Positions 7,742 through 16,066 of a stretch of DNA of 64,000 nt are shown here, in pieces (positions within the stretch are counted from its first letter, which is position 1; each line of letters begins with the position of its first letter). The notes beneath the pieces were generated by a model. The model was given only the letters and a program-made list of their open reading frames with translations, did no database searches and was not told the DNA's origin. A program made the translations under genes and the position numbers. This DNA comes from Yoonia vestfoldensis DSM 16212 (GTDB lineage Bacteria > Pseudomonadota > Alphaproteobacteria > Rhodobacterales > Rhodobacteraceae): the NCBI RefSeq assembly GCF_000382265.1, contig NZ_KB907987.1, forward strand, positions 1 to 64,000. Direction: 5' to 3'.

Positions 7742-8364
7742 TGGGCCGCCTCATCGGTCAAGTGTTGCACCAACTCTGCCGTGGTGACGATGGCTTGCGC
7801 GTAGGTCGGGCCGTTGATGTCGTGGGCGGCGTGCATGGCGTCGGGCGACATGGCCGCCGTCGCATCGCGCACCAGCGTGACATGATAGCCAAGTTCGGCA
7901 GCATAGCGCGCTGATGTCTCGATACAGGTATTGGCGATCAGGCCGATGAAGATAACATGGGTGATCCCGCGCTGGCGCAGTTGCACATCAAGATCCGTGT
8001 TGGCAAAGCTGGACGCCCCCCAATGTTCCTTGACAATGATGTCGCCGGTTTCGGGCCCGAACCCCTCGTACCATTCGCCGCCCCAGCTACCTTGGGCAAA
8101 CAACTGATATTCGTGCGACATCGCCTGCGACGGTGTCAGGTGTGTCCACCCCTCAAAGTCGGTGGCGTGGTGCCGATGATGGGGCAAGATGAAAATCGGG
8201 TGCCCGGCCTCACGCACGGCCGCGCGAACTTTGGCGAGATTTGCATGAAGCCCCACCGAGGTGGCGACCTGGCTGAGAGCGGGCCACATCTTGCCGCCCT
8301 CCGCAAGAAAGTCGTTGTACGGGTCGATGCATAGAAGCGCTGGTCGGCCTTTGGGTTCTGTCAT
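7738..8364 (-). CDS. Isochorismatase-fold cysteine hydrolase
   Basis: The ATG at 8364 has a GGAAAGGA ribosome site; the product is 208 residues. The cysteine-hydrolase triad is visible: Asp in CIDPYNDF, Lys in IVKEHWG and Cys in IANTCIETS. Members hydrolyse amide or enol-ether bonds (isochorismate, nicotinamide, carbamoyl compounds). The substrate here is open. It is followed by a coupled membrane protein. A decayed paralogue lies at about 12.8-13.3 kb on the other strand. Confidence 0.85.
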   Translation of the reverse strand: MTEPKGRPALLCIDPYNDFLAEGGKMWPALSQVATSVGLHANLAKVRAAVREAGHPIFILPHHRHHATDFEGWTHLTPSQAMSHEYQLFAQGSWGGEWYEGFGPETGDIIVKEHWGASSFANTDLDVQLRQRGITHVIFIGLIANTCIETSARYAAELGYHVTLVRDATAAMSPDAMHAAHDINGPTYAQAIVTTAELVQHLTDEAAQ

Positions 8365-8463
8365 CGGTCTGTCCTTTCCAGTGAGGATTTGCAGGTGGGG
8401 TCCACCCATCTTGATGCTGATTTTGCATGCGTCTGGCGTGGGGCGCTGGTCATCGGTTCTTTC

Positions 8464-9141
8464 TCACGGCTTGAGAGCGACAAAGGGATACCTGCCGTAA
8501 AGCGACGCATCCTGCACCGCACCGACCGTGAAGGCCCCCAGATCGGCAAAGCTGATGGCGGCAAAGCTGGGTGTGCGACTGGCTACCAACGCCACGCCTC
8601 CGGTCTTTTCCACGAGTTTGCCGGGGCGCGTGACGATGGAACCGAAGGTGTCGCTCCGGTTGGCCGCCAGGAACCTCATCACAGCCCCGTTGTCCTTGAG
8701 CATCTCGGATGCGCCCGTAAAGAAGGCCGCCGGCGGAGCGAGGAGTTTCAGTATCAAGGGATTGGACCCGTCAGGTTCGGGTGCAAAGAACACCGACTGG
8801 AACAGAAAGGCCTTGAGCGACGGTTCCGCGCAGAGCAACGGCCACAGGCGTGCGATGAAGCGTGTCATCATCCCCTTGTCATAGCCTTTTCCATAGCTTC
8901 CTCCCGCGCAGCAGATCACGTGGGTGGTTCCCTTGACGGTCTCCCGAAGCGCCGCGACGTTTTCGAAGTCGCCTTGGACGACCGTCAGTCTGTCATGCTG
9001 GACGTTCAGCTTGCCGGGATCTCGTGCCAGAACACGGACGGCGTATCCCAGTTGAAGGGCATGATGCAGCGCATGACGGCCAGTCTGGCCGGTGCCGCCG
9101 AATATGCCGATGGTCACTTCTGTCGTCGGGTCTGTGGTCAT
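8464..9141 (-). CDS. NAD(P)-binding NmrA/atypical-SDR protein
   Basis: 225 residues with an N-terminal Rossmann dinucleotide motif (IGIFGGTGQTGRHALHHAL) and NmrA-like layout (VRVLARDPGKL, VVQGDF, VICCAGG). There is no clear YxxxK catalytic pair, so it may be a redox sensor, reductase or flavin/NAD(P)-dependent epimerase. It lies between the isochorismatase and membrane-protein genes of the same strand. Its 3' third is duplicated at 6.8-7.0 kb. Confidence 0.82.
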   Translation of the reverse strand: MTTDPTTEVTIGIFGGTGQTGRHALHHALQLGYAVRVLARDPGKLNVQHDRLTVVQGDFENVAALRETVKGTTHVICCAGGSYGKGYDKGMMTRFIARLWPLLCAEPSLKAFLFQSVFFAPEPDGSNPLILKLLAPPAAFFTGASEMLKDNGAVMRFLAANRSDTFGSIVTRPGKLVEKTGGVALVASRTPSFAAISFADLGAFTVGAVQDASLYGRYPFVALKP

Positions 9142-9199
9142 GTGGATGGATTCCTGCGATCGGGTGTCGGTCTGGTGGATAAGGGGTGGCGAACGCTCA

Positions 9200-9613
9200 T
9201 CATCTGTGGCCCTTGAATGCGCCGATCACGTCGCTGCGAAACAGCAGTCCGAGCGCGACAAGCTGGAGGCACATGAACAGGCCGATCCCGATATGGACCG
9301 TCGCTGCCGAGGCCATTTCGACCGGCATGGGGCTGATGATCTGCGTGATCAGCCCTTGCGAATAATCGAAGGCCCCCACGGCATTGTAGGCGACAAGCAC
9401 ACCCCAGACTGCCACGCTGCGCCGGGTCCAGAAGAGGTAGACCATCACCGGCAACGTAAACCCTATGATTGTGTCGCTCAGCCATGGTCCGAACCAGCCA
9501 TCGGGTGCGATACCGCCGAACATTTGCACCTGAGGCAGAAACAGGATGGTCTGCGCGCGGAAGATCGTGGCCCCCATCAAGAGGGCGATGGCCCATTTGA
9601 TCGTCGGTGTCAC
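9200..9613 (-). CDS. Four-helix membrane protein of unknown function
   Basis: The GTG at 9613 overlaps the upstream stop (GTGA), giving 137 residues with four hydrophobic helices (for example IGFTLPVMVYLFW and VHIGIGLFMCLQLVALGLL). No family recognised with confidence. Coupling to the DUF1772-like gene suggests the two membrane proteins act together. Confidence 0.65.
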   Translation of the reverse strand: MTPTIKWAIALLMGATIFRAQTILFLPQVQMFGGIAPDGWFGPWLSDTIIGFTLPVMVYLFWTRRSVAVWGVLVAYNAVGAFDYSQGLITQIISPMPVEMASAATVHIGIGLFMCLQLVALGLLFRSDVIGAFKGHR

Positions 9614-10092
9614 GTCGTGGACCTTTCGGCTTTTTTGATGATAGCCAGCAGGGCGTAGACCGGAACTGCCAGCGCGATCACGACGCGGATGACATGAAGC
9701 CCAAGCCACGTCGCACGCACGGTCGCTGCCTCGGCGGCCGTGTAACTGTCCCAGATCAGCAGGATGTTCTGCGGGATGAAATAGCCCAGCGTGAACAAGG
9801 TATTGGCGACGTAAAGCCAGACTGCCCACATCCATATCCGGCGCACCGGGCGATCGTGCCAGTCCAGCCGCACCGAAAGGAACAGCCCGACGAAGGTGAC
9901 CAGGTTGACCGGGATGATCGTGATGGCGAAGTTCAGGAACTCTGCCCAGAACCCCGCCCGCCAGACCAGCGGGTCTGTCCCCAGCCACCGGATGCCGTAG
10001 GAGACCAGGATAAGCATCCCGCCACCTGCAAACGCCGCAGAGGCGACGACGGCCGTGATATTGACGGCCTTTCGATAGGTGTCGGGCGTCAT
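9610..10092 (-). CDS. DUF1772/anthrone-oxygenase-like membrane protein (copy 1)
   Basis: The ATG at 10092 overlaps the alpha/beta hydrolase stop by four bases. The 160-residue product has four hydrophobic helices. Its layout (YFIPQNILL ... ATWLGLHVIRVVIALAVPVYAL) matches the protein at 10931-11467, so the two are paralogues. The pattern of a P-x-N motif in helix 3 and a W...H..R motif before helix 4 resembles DUF1772, a family containing fungal anthrone oxygenases. Enzyme activity here is not shown. Confidence 0.65.
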   Translation of the reverse strand: MTPDTYRKAVNITAVVASAAFAGGGMLILVSYGIRWLGTDPLVWRAGFWAEFLNFAITIIPVNLVTFVGLFLSVRLDWHDRPVRRIWMWAVWLYVANTLFTLGYFIPQNILLIWDSYTAAEAATVRATWLGLHVIRVVIALAVPVYALLAIIKKAERSTT

Positions 10093-10934
10093 CGGCTTTG
10101 TCCTTCCACATCGCCGATGAATGTCAGCACGCGTGCGAGGTAATCTTCGGCCGCATCTTCCCAAGCGTAATGGCCAGCGCCGGGGATCATCGCGAACTGG
10201 CTATTGGGCAGAAGATCGGCCAGTCGCCGCGAATTGAATTCCGACACGAAAGTATCGAACTCGCCGTGCAGCACTTGGACAGGTGTCTTGATCTTCAAAG
10301 CGTCGTCCTGAAGACGTGGTGTTTCATCTGGATAGCTTGCCAGATATCCAACCTGACCCCTCAGCTTTGCAAATGTCGTAGATCCAGCAAGATAGTCGGC
10401 CTTTGCGGCGGCAGATGGGCTGCTGAGCCGATACCCAATCGCATTTGCAGCGGCGCAGTACATACGGCCACCGATGGCGCCGCCTGCGGACAGTACCGCC
10501 AGTTGGATCGCACGCGAATAAACCAACCCCCTGAACATCCAGGCGCCTTCGACAACACCGACACAGCCTGCATCGCCCACGGTCGCGGATTTCAATCGAC
10601 CCGGCGTATCGGCCATATACCGCAGCACCATAGGCGTGCCGATATCAGGGCCAATGAAATGCGGATGATCGAGGCCGAAATGATCAAGGATCTTGCCGAA
10701 AAAGCGCGCATGTTGGCTGACCGTTGTCACATGGCGTGCCGCATCCGATCCGCCATGGTTCGGCAGGTCCACGGCAACGACATCGAACTCTTCGGCCAGC
10801 CGGTCCCACCAAGCGCTGTAGGTCAGGATGCTCATCGGTTGCGGCGAGGTCAGGATGACCTGCGGTTTGCCCGGGTTTCGCGCAGCGGCGTATCTGATAC
10901 GCAGACCGTCGATTGTGCAGAATTCAAGCTTCAT
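10089..10934 (-). CDS. Alpha/beta-fold hydrolase
   Basis: The ATG at 10934 overlaps the previous stop (ATGA). The 281-residue product has an alpha/beta-hydrolase core: VVAVDLPNHGGSD (strand and loop), the nucleophile-elbow region FIGPDIGTPMVLRY, acid region LHGEFDTF and catalytic His in PGAGHYAW. The elbow reads G-P-D-I-G, with Asp at the nucleophile position as in haloalkane dehalogenases and epoxide hydrolases, not the Ser of esterases. It sits between two paralogous membrane proteins. The substrate is unknown. Confidence 0.82.
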   Translation of the reverse strand: MKLEFCTIDGLRIRYAAARNPGKPQVILTSPQPMSILTYSAWWDRLAEEFDVVAVDLPNHGGSDAARHVTTVSQHARFFGKILDHFGLDHPHFIGPDIGTPMVLRYMADTPGRLKSATVGDAGCVGVVEGAWMFRGLVYSRAIQLAVLSAGGAIGGRMYCAAANAIGYRLSSPSAAAKADYLAGSTTFAKLRGQVGYLASYPDETPRLQDDALKIKTPVQVLHGEFDTFVSEFNSRRLADLLPNSQFAMIPGAGHYAWEDAAEDYLARVLTFIGDVEGQSR

Positions 10935-11467
10935 GATTGATCTGATTGGCGAGCGGCCATCGCGCGAAGGACATAGACAGGGATCGCAAGCGTGATGAGC
11001 ACGCGGGGGATGTGGCCCAAAAGCCATAGCGCGCGCATGGCGGCGGCGTTGGCCTCTGTCACCGGACCTGACAACGCGATGCGTTTGTAGAAATCCAGCG
11101 CATCCCCCAGTGGCGACCCGATCGCTGCCGCAAGCCGCACGTTAAGAGGCATGTGATAAAAGACCGTGATCAGCGAGACGGCAAGATAAAGCCACAGCGC
11201 GATCACCCAGTTCCGCCGCGCTGCGGGCACATGCCAATCGCACCGCGCCGACAGGATCAGGCCGACCGGCATCAGCAGGAACAACGGCATGATCGTAAAC
11301 AGGAAATTGCTGAACTGGGGAAAGAATTGCGCAACAAATTCCGATGGCGCGAGCCGCAGCCAGTAGACCCCCATCGACGCCCCGATGAAAAGATTGGCGC
11401 CGAAGAAGGCGGCAGATGAGATGACGGCCAGAGCGTTTGCGCGCCTGCGGTATGGATCTGATGTCAT
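10931..11467 (-). CDS. DUF1772/anthrone-oxygenase-like membrane protein (copy 2), operon leader
   Basis: The ATG at 11467 is preceded by GAAGGAA. The 178-residue product has four hydrophobic helices and aligns along its length with the protein at 9610-10092 (TSDPYRRRANALAVISSAAF versus TPDTYRKAVNITAVVASAAF). It keeps the same P-L-N and W..GH..R motifs. It is the first gene of the minus-strand operon that shares its intergenic region with araC. Confidence 0.65.
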   Translation of the reverse strand: MTSDPYRRRANALAVISSAAFFGANLFIGASMGVYWLRLAPSEFVAQFFPQFSNFLFTIMPLFLLMPVGLILSARCDWHVPAARRNWVIALWLYLAVSLITVFYHMPLNVRLAAAIGSPLGDALDFYKRIALSGPVTEANAAAMRALWLLGHIPRVLITLAIPVYVLRAMAARQSDQS

Positions 11468-11598
11468 GGCATCGGGTTCCTTCGCAATGAAACTCTGTCT
11501 GGCGCCACGCCCCGGCAGAGCGCGCATTTGGATCGACTGCATCGACCTTCCAATGGCAGACTATGCCCGGACGGCCGCCTGATCCTATGCGCCATGAC

Positions 11599-11632
11599 TT
11601 GCAGGTCGTTCCAATAACTTGCAGATCGTCTC
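11599..11632. promoter_or_regulatory. Tandem-repeat operator between the operon and araC
   Basis: TTGCAGGTCGTTCC at 11599 and TTGCAGATCGTCTC at 11619 form a direct repeat with a 20-base period, in the same strand sense as the pair at 6721-6754. It lies 131 bases upstream of the leftward operon start and 72 bases before the araC ATG. It is the likely binding site of the adjacent AraC protein. Confidence 0.7.
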
Positions 11633-11704
11633 AGGGTGATTGCCACGACCGCCGCAAGCATTTCTAATCGGCCCTGCGGGGTTCCTCCGCGAAAGGTCCC
11701 CGGC

Positions 11705-12709
11705 ATGCCGACGCAAGAACGATCCCCGATCTACACATCCGCTGTCCTGTCCGGCCCGATCAGCGGTATGCTGGGGGTCGACTGGGCACGGGTCCTGACC
11801 CGCGCCGGGATCGCGGCGACCGACAGGAACGATTGGGCGTTTCTGGTGTCGGCTGACGAATACCTGCGCCTCTGGACAGCCATGATCGACCTGTCGGGGC
11901 ACCAGGATGTCGCCCGACTTTTGGGGTTGCGCATGGCGGGAGGTCCCGCGATCCCTGTCCTTTTTGCCTTGTCGACCGCGCCGGATTTCGAAACCGGCAT
12001 CGCGCGTATGGCAAAATTCAAGAGCCTGTTCGGCCCGATGCAATTCAGCGTGTCGCGTAGCCCGGCGGAATTCACCGTGCGCGTCGCGCCAGACATTCCG
12101 ACAGTCACCTTGCCCGGATCGTTCAGCAGCCCACAGATCATCTATCTGCACGCACAGGCCAATGCGCTGGCCCAACGCGCGATCCGGCCTTTACGGGTTT
12201 GCCTGCCGCTCCCGATAGAGGAGCGCGCCCGTCTGGCCGATGTCTTTGGCCAGACCCCGGACGAGGGTGAGGCGATGGCGACCTATACCCGCGCTGACAT
12301 GCGTGTGCCGTTCGTTTCGGACAATCCCGCTCTGTGGCAAGCCACCGAAGCAGACCTTGAAGCGCAGGCGCTGATCCAGTCCAAGGGGTTGCCGCTGTCA
12401 GAGCGGGTCCGGGCAACGATGCTGGAGGCCTTCTCGATCACCGAACCCACAATCGCGCATGTCTGTAGCCGCCTGAAACTGAGCCGAAGCACGCTCCTGC
12501 GGCGGCTGGGAGAGGAGGGAGTCACATTCCAGTCACTGCTTGACGACACGCGCCGGGATCTTGCGATCCGCTATCTGGTCAAAAGCGACCTCAACAATCA
12601 GCAGATCGCGCATCTGGTGGGCTAGCGCGACTCGAACGCGTTTCAGCGCGCGTTCCGGAAATGGACCGGCATGACGCTACTGGACCTGCGCGCCGAGACC
12701 ATGAAATGA
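11705..12709 (+). pseudogene. AraC-family regulator interrupted by an in-frame amber codon
   Basis: The ATG at 11705 (AAAGG upstream) opens a 306-residue frame with an N-terminal arabinose-binding-type domain and a C-terminal AraC HTH pair (ITEPTIAHVCSRLKLSRSTLLRRL, first helix pair). At 12623-12625 the codon expected to be Tyr or Phe in the conserved G-[YF]-x-D-S-N-A-F-x-R-A-F segment is TAG. The same frame continues perfectly (RDSNAFQRAFRKWTGM) to a TGA at 12707-12709. The truncated protein would lack the second recognition helix. It is a point nonsense mutation, a sequencing error or a suppressed stop. Confidence 0.85.
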
Positions 12710-12775
12710 AGATACCGGTCCGTCCCCAGCAGGCAAGCCGCGCGTCGACTTTGCACCTGTCACTCTGTCGGGGCC

Positions 12776-13271
12776 GTGCGAACCGACAGGCTGAAACAGG
12801 GCCACGCCGTGCCGCTTTTTGTCGATCCCGACAGGGACTCTTTGTCAAAATGCGGCCTGCCGTCCGCATTGTAGCCCGGTCGGCGGACCTTGATCCCAAC
12901 GCGGCCCAGGTTCACACGACACTGCAGGAGGCCGGTGTCCCGATCTTCATTCTGCCCGACTACCGCCACGAGCCGACGGATTTCCAAAGCTGGGCGCGCC
13001 TGATGCCCTTTCAGCTTGGCGCGCATAAGGCCGCGCTGTCCGCCCGTGATGGCTGGGGCGGCGAACGGGTTGCGGGCTTTGGTCCGGAGACCGGCGATAT
13101 CATCGACAGGCAAACCTGGAGCGGGTCCAGCTTTGCCAATACCGAATTTCACGTGCAGCTGCGGCAGAACAGGATCATCCATGTGATCCCGATAGGGCTG
13201 ATCGCCAAGACCTGCATGCAAACGATCAGGCGCCATGCGTCTGAACGGGGCTATCATGTGACGCTGGTGCG
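12776..13271 (+). pseudogene. Decayed isochorismatase-fold hydrolase paralogue
   Basis: A plus-strand stretch encodes recognisable pieces of the hydrolase at 7738-8364, such as AGVPIFILP, GFGPETGDII, SSFANTEFHVQLRQ, and RGYHVTLVR. The Asp region (PLFVDPDRDS) is in one frame and the rest in another, with the shift near 12840-12850. The C-terminal quarter after TLVR is gone, replaced by unrelated sequence. The Cys segment (AKTCMQT) survives. It is clearly a dead copy, inverted relative to the working gene. Nothing is recognised from 13272 to 13448. Confidence 0.75.
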
Positions 13272-13448
13272 CGCTTGCGGGGCGTTGCGGCCTCCTGGGT
13301 GTTTTTCCCTTCGCTTTCCTGGTCATCTGACGCAATCTGCACAGGCGGTTCGACGCCCTGTGCCATACCCAAACCAGCGCTATCTGCACCGCCTTGCCCC
13401 CCCGGCCAAAGGCTGACCTGACCGACCAGAAACCACACCGGAGGCCCC

Positions 13449-14843
13449 ATGGCCGAAGCACGCGCCGTTTTCCTGGAGGGCAACCTCTTTCGCCATATCA
13501 CTGTGATGGCGCTGACATCCTCGGTCGGGCTGATGGCGGTCTTCGCGGTCGACTTCATCGACATGGTCTTTATCTCGATGCTGGGTAACGCGGAACTGGC
13601 GGCGGCGGTGGGATACGCGGGCGCAATCCTGTTCTTCACCACGTCCTTCGGCATCGGCATGGCCATTGCGGCTGGCGCGCTGGTGGCCCGGGCTCTTGGG
13701 CAAGGCCACGCAGAATTGGCCAAGGCGCAGGCCGCGGCGGCGCTGGTCTGGGGCGTGGTCTTTGGTGCGGTCTTCGCGGCGGCGGTCTGGTTCAACCTCG
13801 GCTCGCTTGTCGCGCTGATGGGCGCGACGGGCGAGACGCAGGATCTTGCCGTTGGCTATCTCCAGATCATTGTGCCCAGCCTGCCGTTCCTGATGGTCGG
13901 CATGGTGGGCGGCGCGATCCTGCGTGCACATGGTGATGCACGCCGCGCAATGATGGCGACGATCTGGGGCGCGCTGGTCAATGCGGTGCTCGATCCGATC
14001 CTGATCTTTGGTCTGGGGCTGGATCTGACAGGGGCGGCGCTGGCCAGCGTCGCGGCACGGCTGGTGATCGCAGGCACGGCGCTGATCCCGATCTTTCGCC
14101 ACCACGGCGGGCTGGTGCGCCCCGGCATCCCGGAACTGTCGGTCGCCCTGCCGCCAATCGTGACAATCGCCGCCCCGGCGATCCTGACGCAACTGGCGAC
14201 GCCTCTTGGGCAAGCCTTCGTGACGCGCGCCATGGCCAGCTATGGCGAGGCCGCAGTGGCGGGCATGGCCATCGTCGGCCGGATGACCCCGGTGGCCTTT
14301 GGCGTGATCTTTGCACTGTCCGGGGCAATCGGGCCGGTGATCGGCCAGAACTTTGGCGCCGGACGGATGGACCGGGTCAGGCAGGCCTATCGCGACGGGC
14401 TGCTGTTCTGCGGGATTTTCACCTTAGCGATGACAGGCATCCTCTTTGGCCTGCGCGGACCCATCATCGCGCTTTTCGGGGCCGAGGGGGTGACGCGCGA
14501 CCTGCTGGTCCTGTTCTGCGGTCCTCTGGCGCTCGCTTTCTTCTTCAACGGGGTGATCTTTGTCGCCAATGCCGCATTCAACAATATGGGCCATCCGTTC
14601 CGGTCCACCTGGATCAACTGGGGGCGGCATACCTTGGGAACCGTGCCTTTTGTGCTGGCAGGCGGCGCATTGTTCGGCGCTGCTGGCGTGCTGATCGGGC
14701 AGGCGGTCGGCGGCGTGATATTTGCAGGGGTGGCCGCTGTCATGGTGCGGCGTATGATGGACGGTGAAGCCGGTGGCGCCGCGCCGGAAAAGCCCTTTGA
14801 CCGGCAGGCGCGGCTGATGAGCCTGTTGCACCGTCGCCGGTGA
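13449..14843 (+). CDS. MATE-family multidrug/metabolite efflux transporter
   Basis: 464 residues, about twelve membrane helices in two homologous halves, as expected for MATE proteins of the NorM/DinF class. Signature segments are QDLAVGYLQI, RAHGDARRAM in the first half and IGPVIGQNFGAG and NAAFNNMGHP in the second. GGAGG sits five bases before the ATG. It would export cationic or hydrophobic compounds using a Na+ or H+ gradient. It converges on the alcohol dehydrogenase gene. Confidence 0.9.
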   Translation: MAEARAVFLEGNLFRHITVMALTSSVGLMAVFAVDFIDMVFISMLGNAELAAAVGYAGAILFFTTSFGIGMAIAAGALVARALGQGHAELAKAQAAAALVWGVVFGAVFAAAVWFNLGSLVALMGATGETQDLAVGYLQIIVPSLPFLMVGMVGGAILRAHGDARRAMMATIWGALVNAVLDPILIFGLGLDLTGAALASVAARLVIAGTALIPIFRHHGGLVRPGIPELSVALPPIVTIAAPAILTQLATPLGQAFVTRAMASYGEAAVAGMAIVGRMTPVAFGVIFALSGAIGPVIGQNFGAGRMDRVRQAYRDGLLFCGIFTLAMTGILFGLRGPIIALFGAEGVTRDLLVLFCGPLALAFFFNGVIFVANAAFNNMGHPFRSTWINWGRHTLGTVPFVLAGGALFGAAGVLIGQAVGGVIFAGVAAVMVRRMMDGEAGGAAPEKPFDRQARLMSLLHRRR

Positions 14844-14860
14844 ACAATATCCGGCACCGG

Positions 14861-14882
14861 CAAGACACGCATGCGCGTCTTG
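14861..14882. terminator. Stem-loop between convergent genes
   Basis: A near-perfect 22-base hairpin (arms CAAGAC and GTCTTG with an inner CGCATGCG core, one mismatch pair) between the MATE and alcohol dehydrogenase stops. There is no T-tract. It could act in both directions. Confidence 0.5.
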
Positions 14883-14914
14883 CGAAGCGCTTAGGTCCGC
14901 GCCACCCGTCGGGA

Positions 14915-16063
14915 TCAACCCATACAGGCCTCGAACAACGCGCGGGTGTTCGTGCGGGTCATTTCCACCGGATTGCCGCCGCAGGACGGGTCGAGCAGCG
15001 CCATCTCGGTCAGCTCGTCCAGCTTTGCCGCCTCGACACCCAGCACCGTCAGGTTGGCAGGGATCAAGAGGCTCGCGCGCAGCTCCATCACAAGCGCGTA
15101 GAAACCGTCAAACCCACCGGCGATTCCCAGATAGGCGGCGGCGCGGTCGATCCGGTCCTCGATGACGGCACGGTTGAAATCCAGCACCATCGGCATGACC
15201 ACAGCGTTCGTCGTGCCGTGGTGGGTGTTGTAGACAGCCCCGATCGGGTGGCTGAGGCTGTGGATCGCGCCCAGCCCTTTCTGGAAGGCGACAGCCCCCA
15301 TCGCCGCCGCTGACATCATGTTGGCGCGTGCGTCCAGATCATCGGGGGTGGCATAGACCCGCGGCAGGTTTTCGACGACCAACCGCATCCCTTCCAGCGC
15401 GATCCCCTGACTCATCGGGTGGTAATGCGGGCTGCAATAGGCCTCCAGACAATGAGCCAGCGCATCCATGCCGGTGCCTGCGGTGATAAAGGCGGGCATG
15501 CCCACGGTCAGTGCGGGATCGCACAGCGTGACGGTGGGCATCAGCTTGGGGTGAAAGATGATTTTCTTGCGGTGTGTGGCGCTGTCGGTCAGCACACCGG
15601 CGCGCCCGACCTCGGACCCTGTGCCGGCAGTCGTCGGCACGGCGATGATCGGGGCGATGGTGGCGGGATTGGCGCGGGTCCACCAGTCGCCGATATCTTC
15701 CAGATCCCAGATGCCGACAGGCTGATCCACCATCAGCGCGATCAGCTTGCCAAGGTCGAGTGCAGACCCGCCGCCGAAGGCGACAACCCCGTCATGCCCG
15801 CCCGCGCGATAGACGGACAGGCCGGCGTCAAGGTTCGCCTCTGTCGGGTTGGCGTCCACTTCGGAAAATACCGCGCGGCCAAGACCGGCCGCATCCAGCA
15901 GGTCCAGCGCCTGCGCCGTGATGGGCAGACTGGCCAGCGCCTTGTCGGTGACAAGCAGGGGCCGCGTGATGCCCGCGCCCTTGCACAGGTCGGGCAGTTC
16001 GGCGATCCGGCCGACCCCGAATTTGATCGCGGTCGGATAGCTCCAGTTGGCAGTGAATGTCAT
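14915..16063 (-). CDS. Iron-containing alcohol dehydrogenase
   Basis: 382 residues of the type III (Fe-ADH) family. Visible features are the NAD-binding GGGSALDLGKL, TTAGTGSEV, and the metal-ligand stretch DALAHCLEAY plus SLSHPIGAVYNTHHG. It oxidises an alcohol to an aldehyde with NAD(P). It is the last gene of the amine/amino-alcohol operon, four bases after the aldehyde dehydrogenase stop, with AAAAGG as ribosome site. The pair would convert an alcohol via an aldehyde to an acid. Confidence 0.9.
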   Translation of the reverse strand: MTFTANWSYPTAIKFGVGRIAELPDLCKGAGITRPLLVTDKALASLPITAQALDLLDAAGLGRAVFSEVDANPTEANLDAGLSVYRAGGHDGVVAFGGGSALDLGKLIALMVDQPVGIWDLEDIGDWWTRANPATIAPIIAVPTTAGTGSEVGRAGVLTDSATHRKKIIFHPKLMPTVTLCDPALTVGMPAFITAGTGMDALAHCLEAYCSPHYHPMSQGIALEGMRLVVENLPRVYATPDDLDARANMMSAAAMGAVAFQKGLGAIHSLSHPIGAVYNTHHGTTNAVVMPMVLDFNRAVIEDRIDRAAAYLGIAGGFDGFYALVMELRASLLIPANLTVLGVEAAKLDELTEMALLDPSCGGNPVEMTRTNTRALFEACMG

Positions 16064-16066
16064 GTC

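Noticed and set aside
8361-8564. Small minus-strand frame repeated at 6656-6895 with the same first 30 residues
   Set aside because: It is the out-of-frame reading of the duplicated NAD(P)-binding gene end; identity reflects the DNA repeat, not a conserved small protein.
13226-13795. Minus-strand Ala/Pro-rich frame at the MATE start
   Set aside because: Antisense to the MATE N-terminus, low complexity, no start signal.
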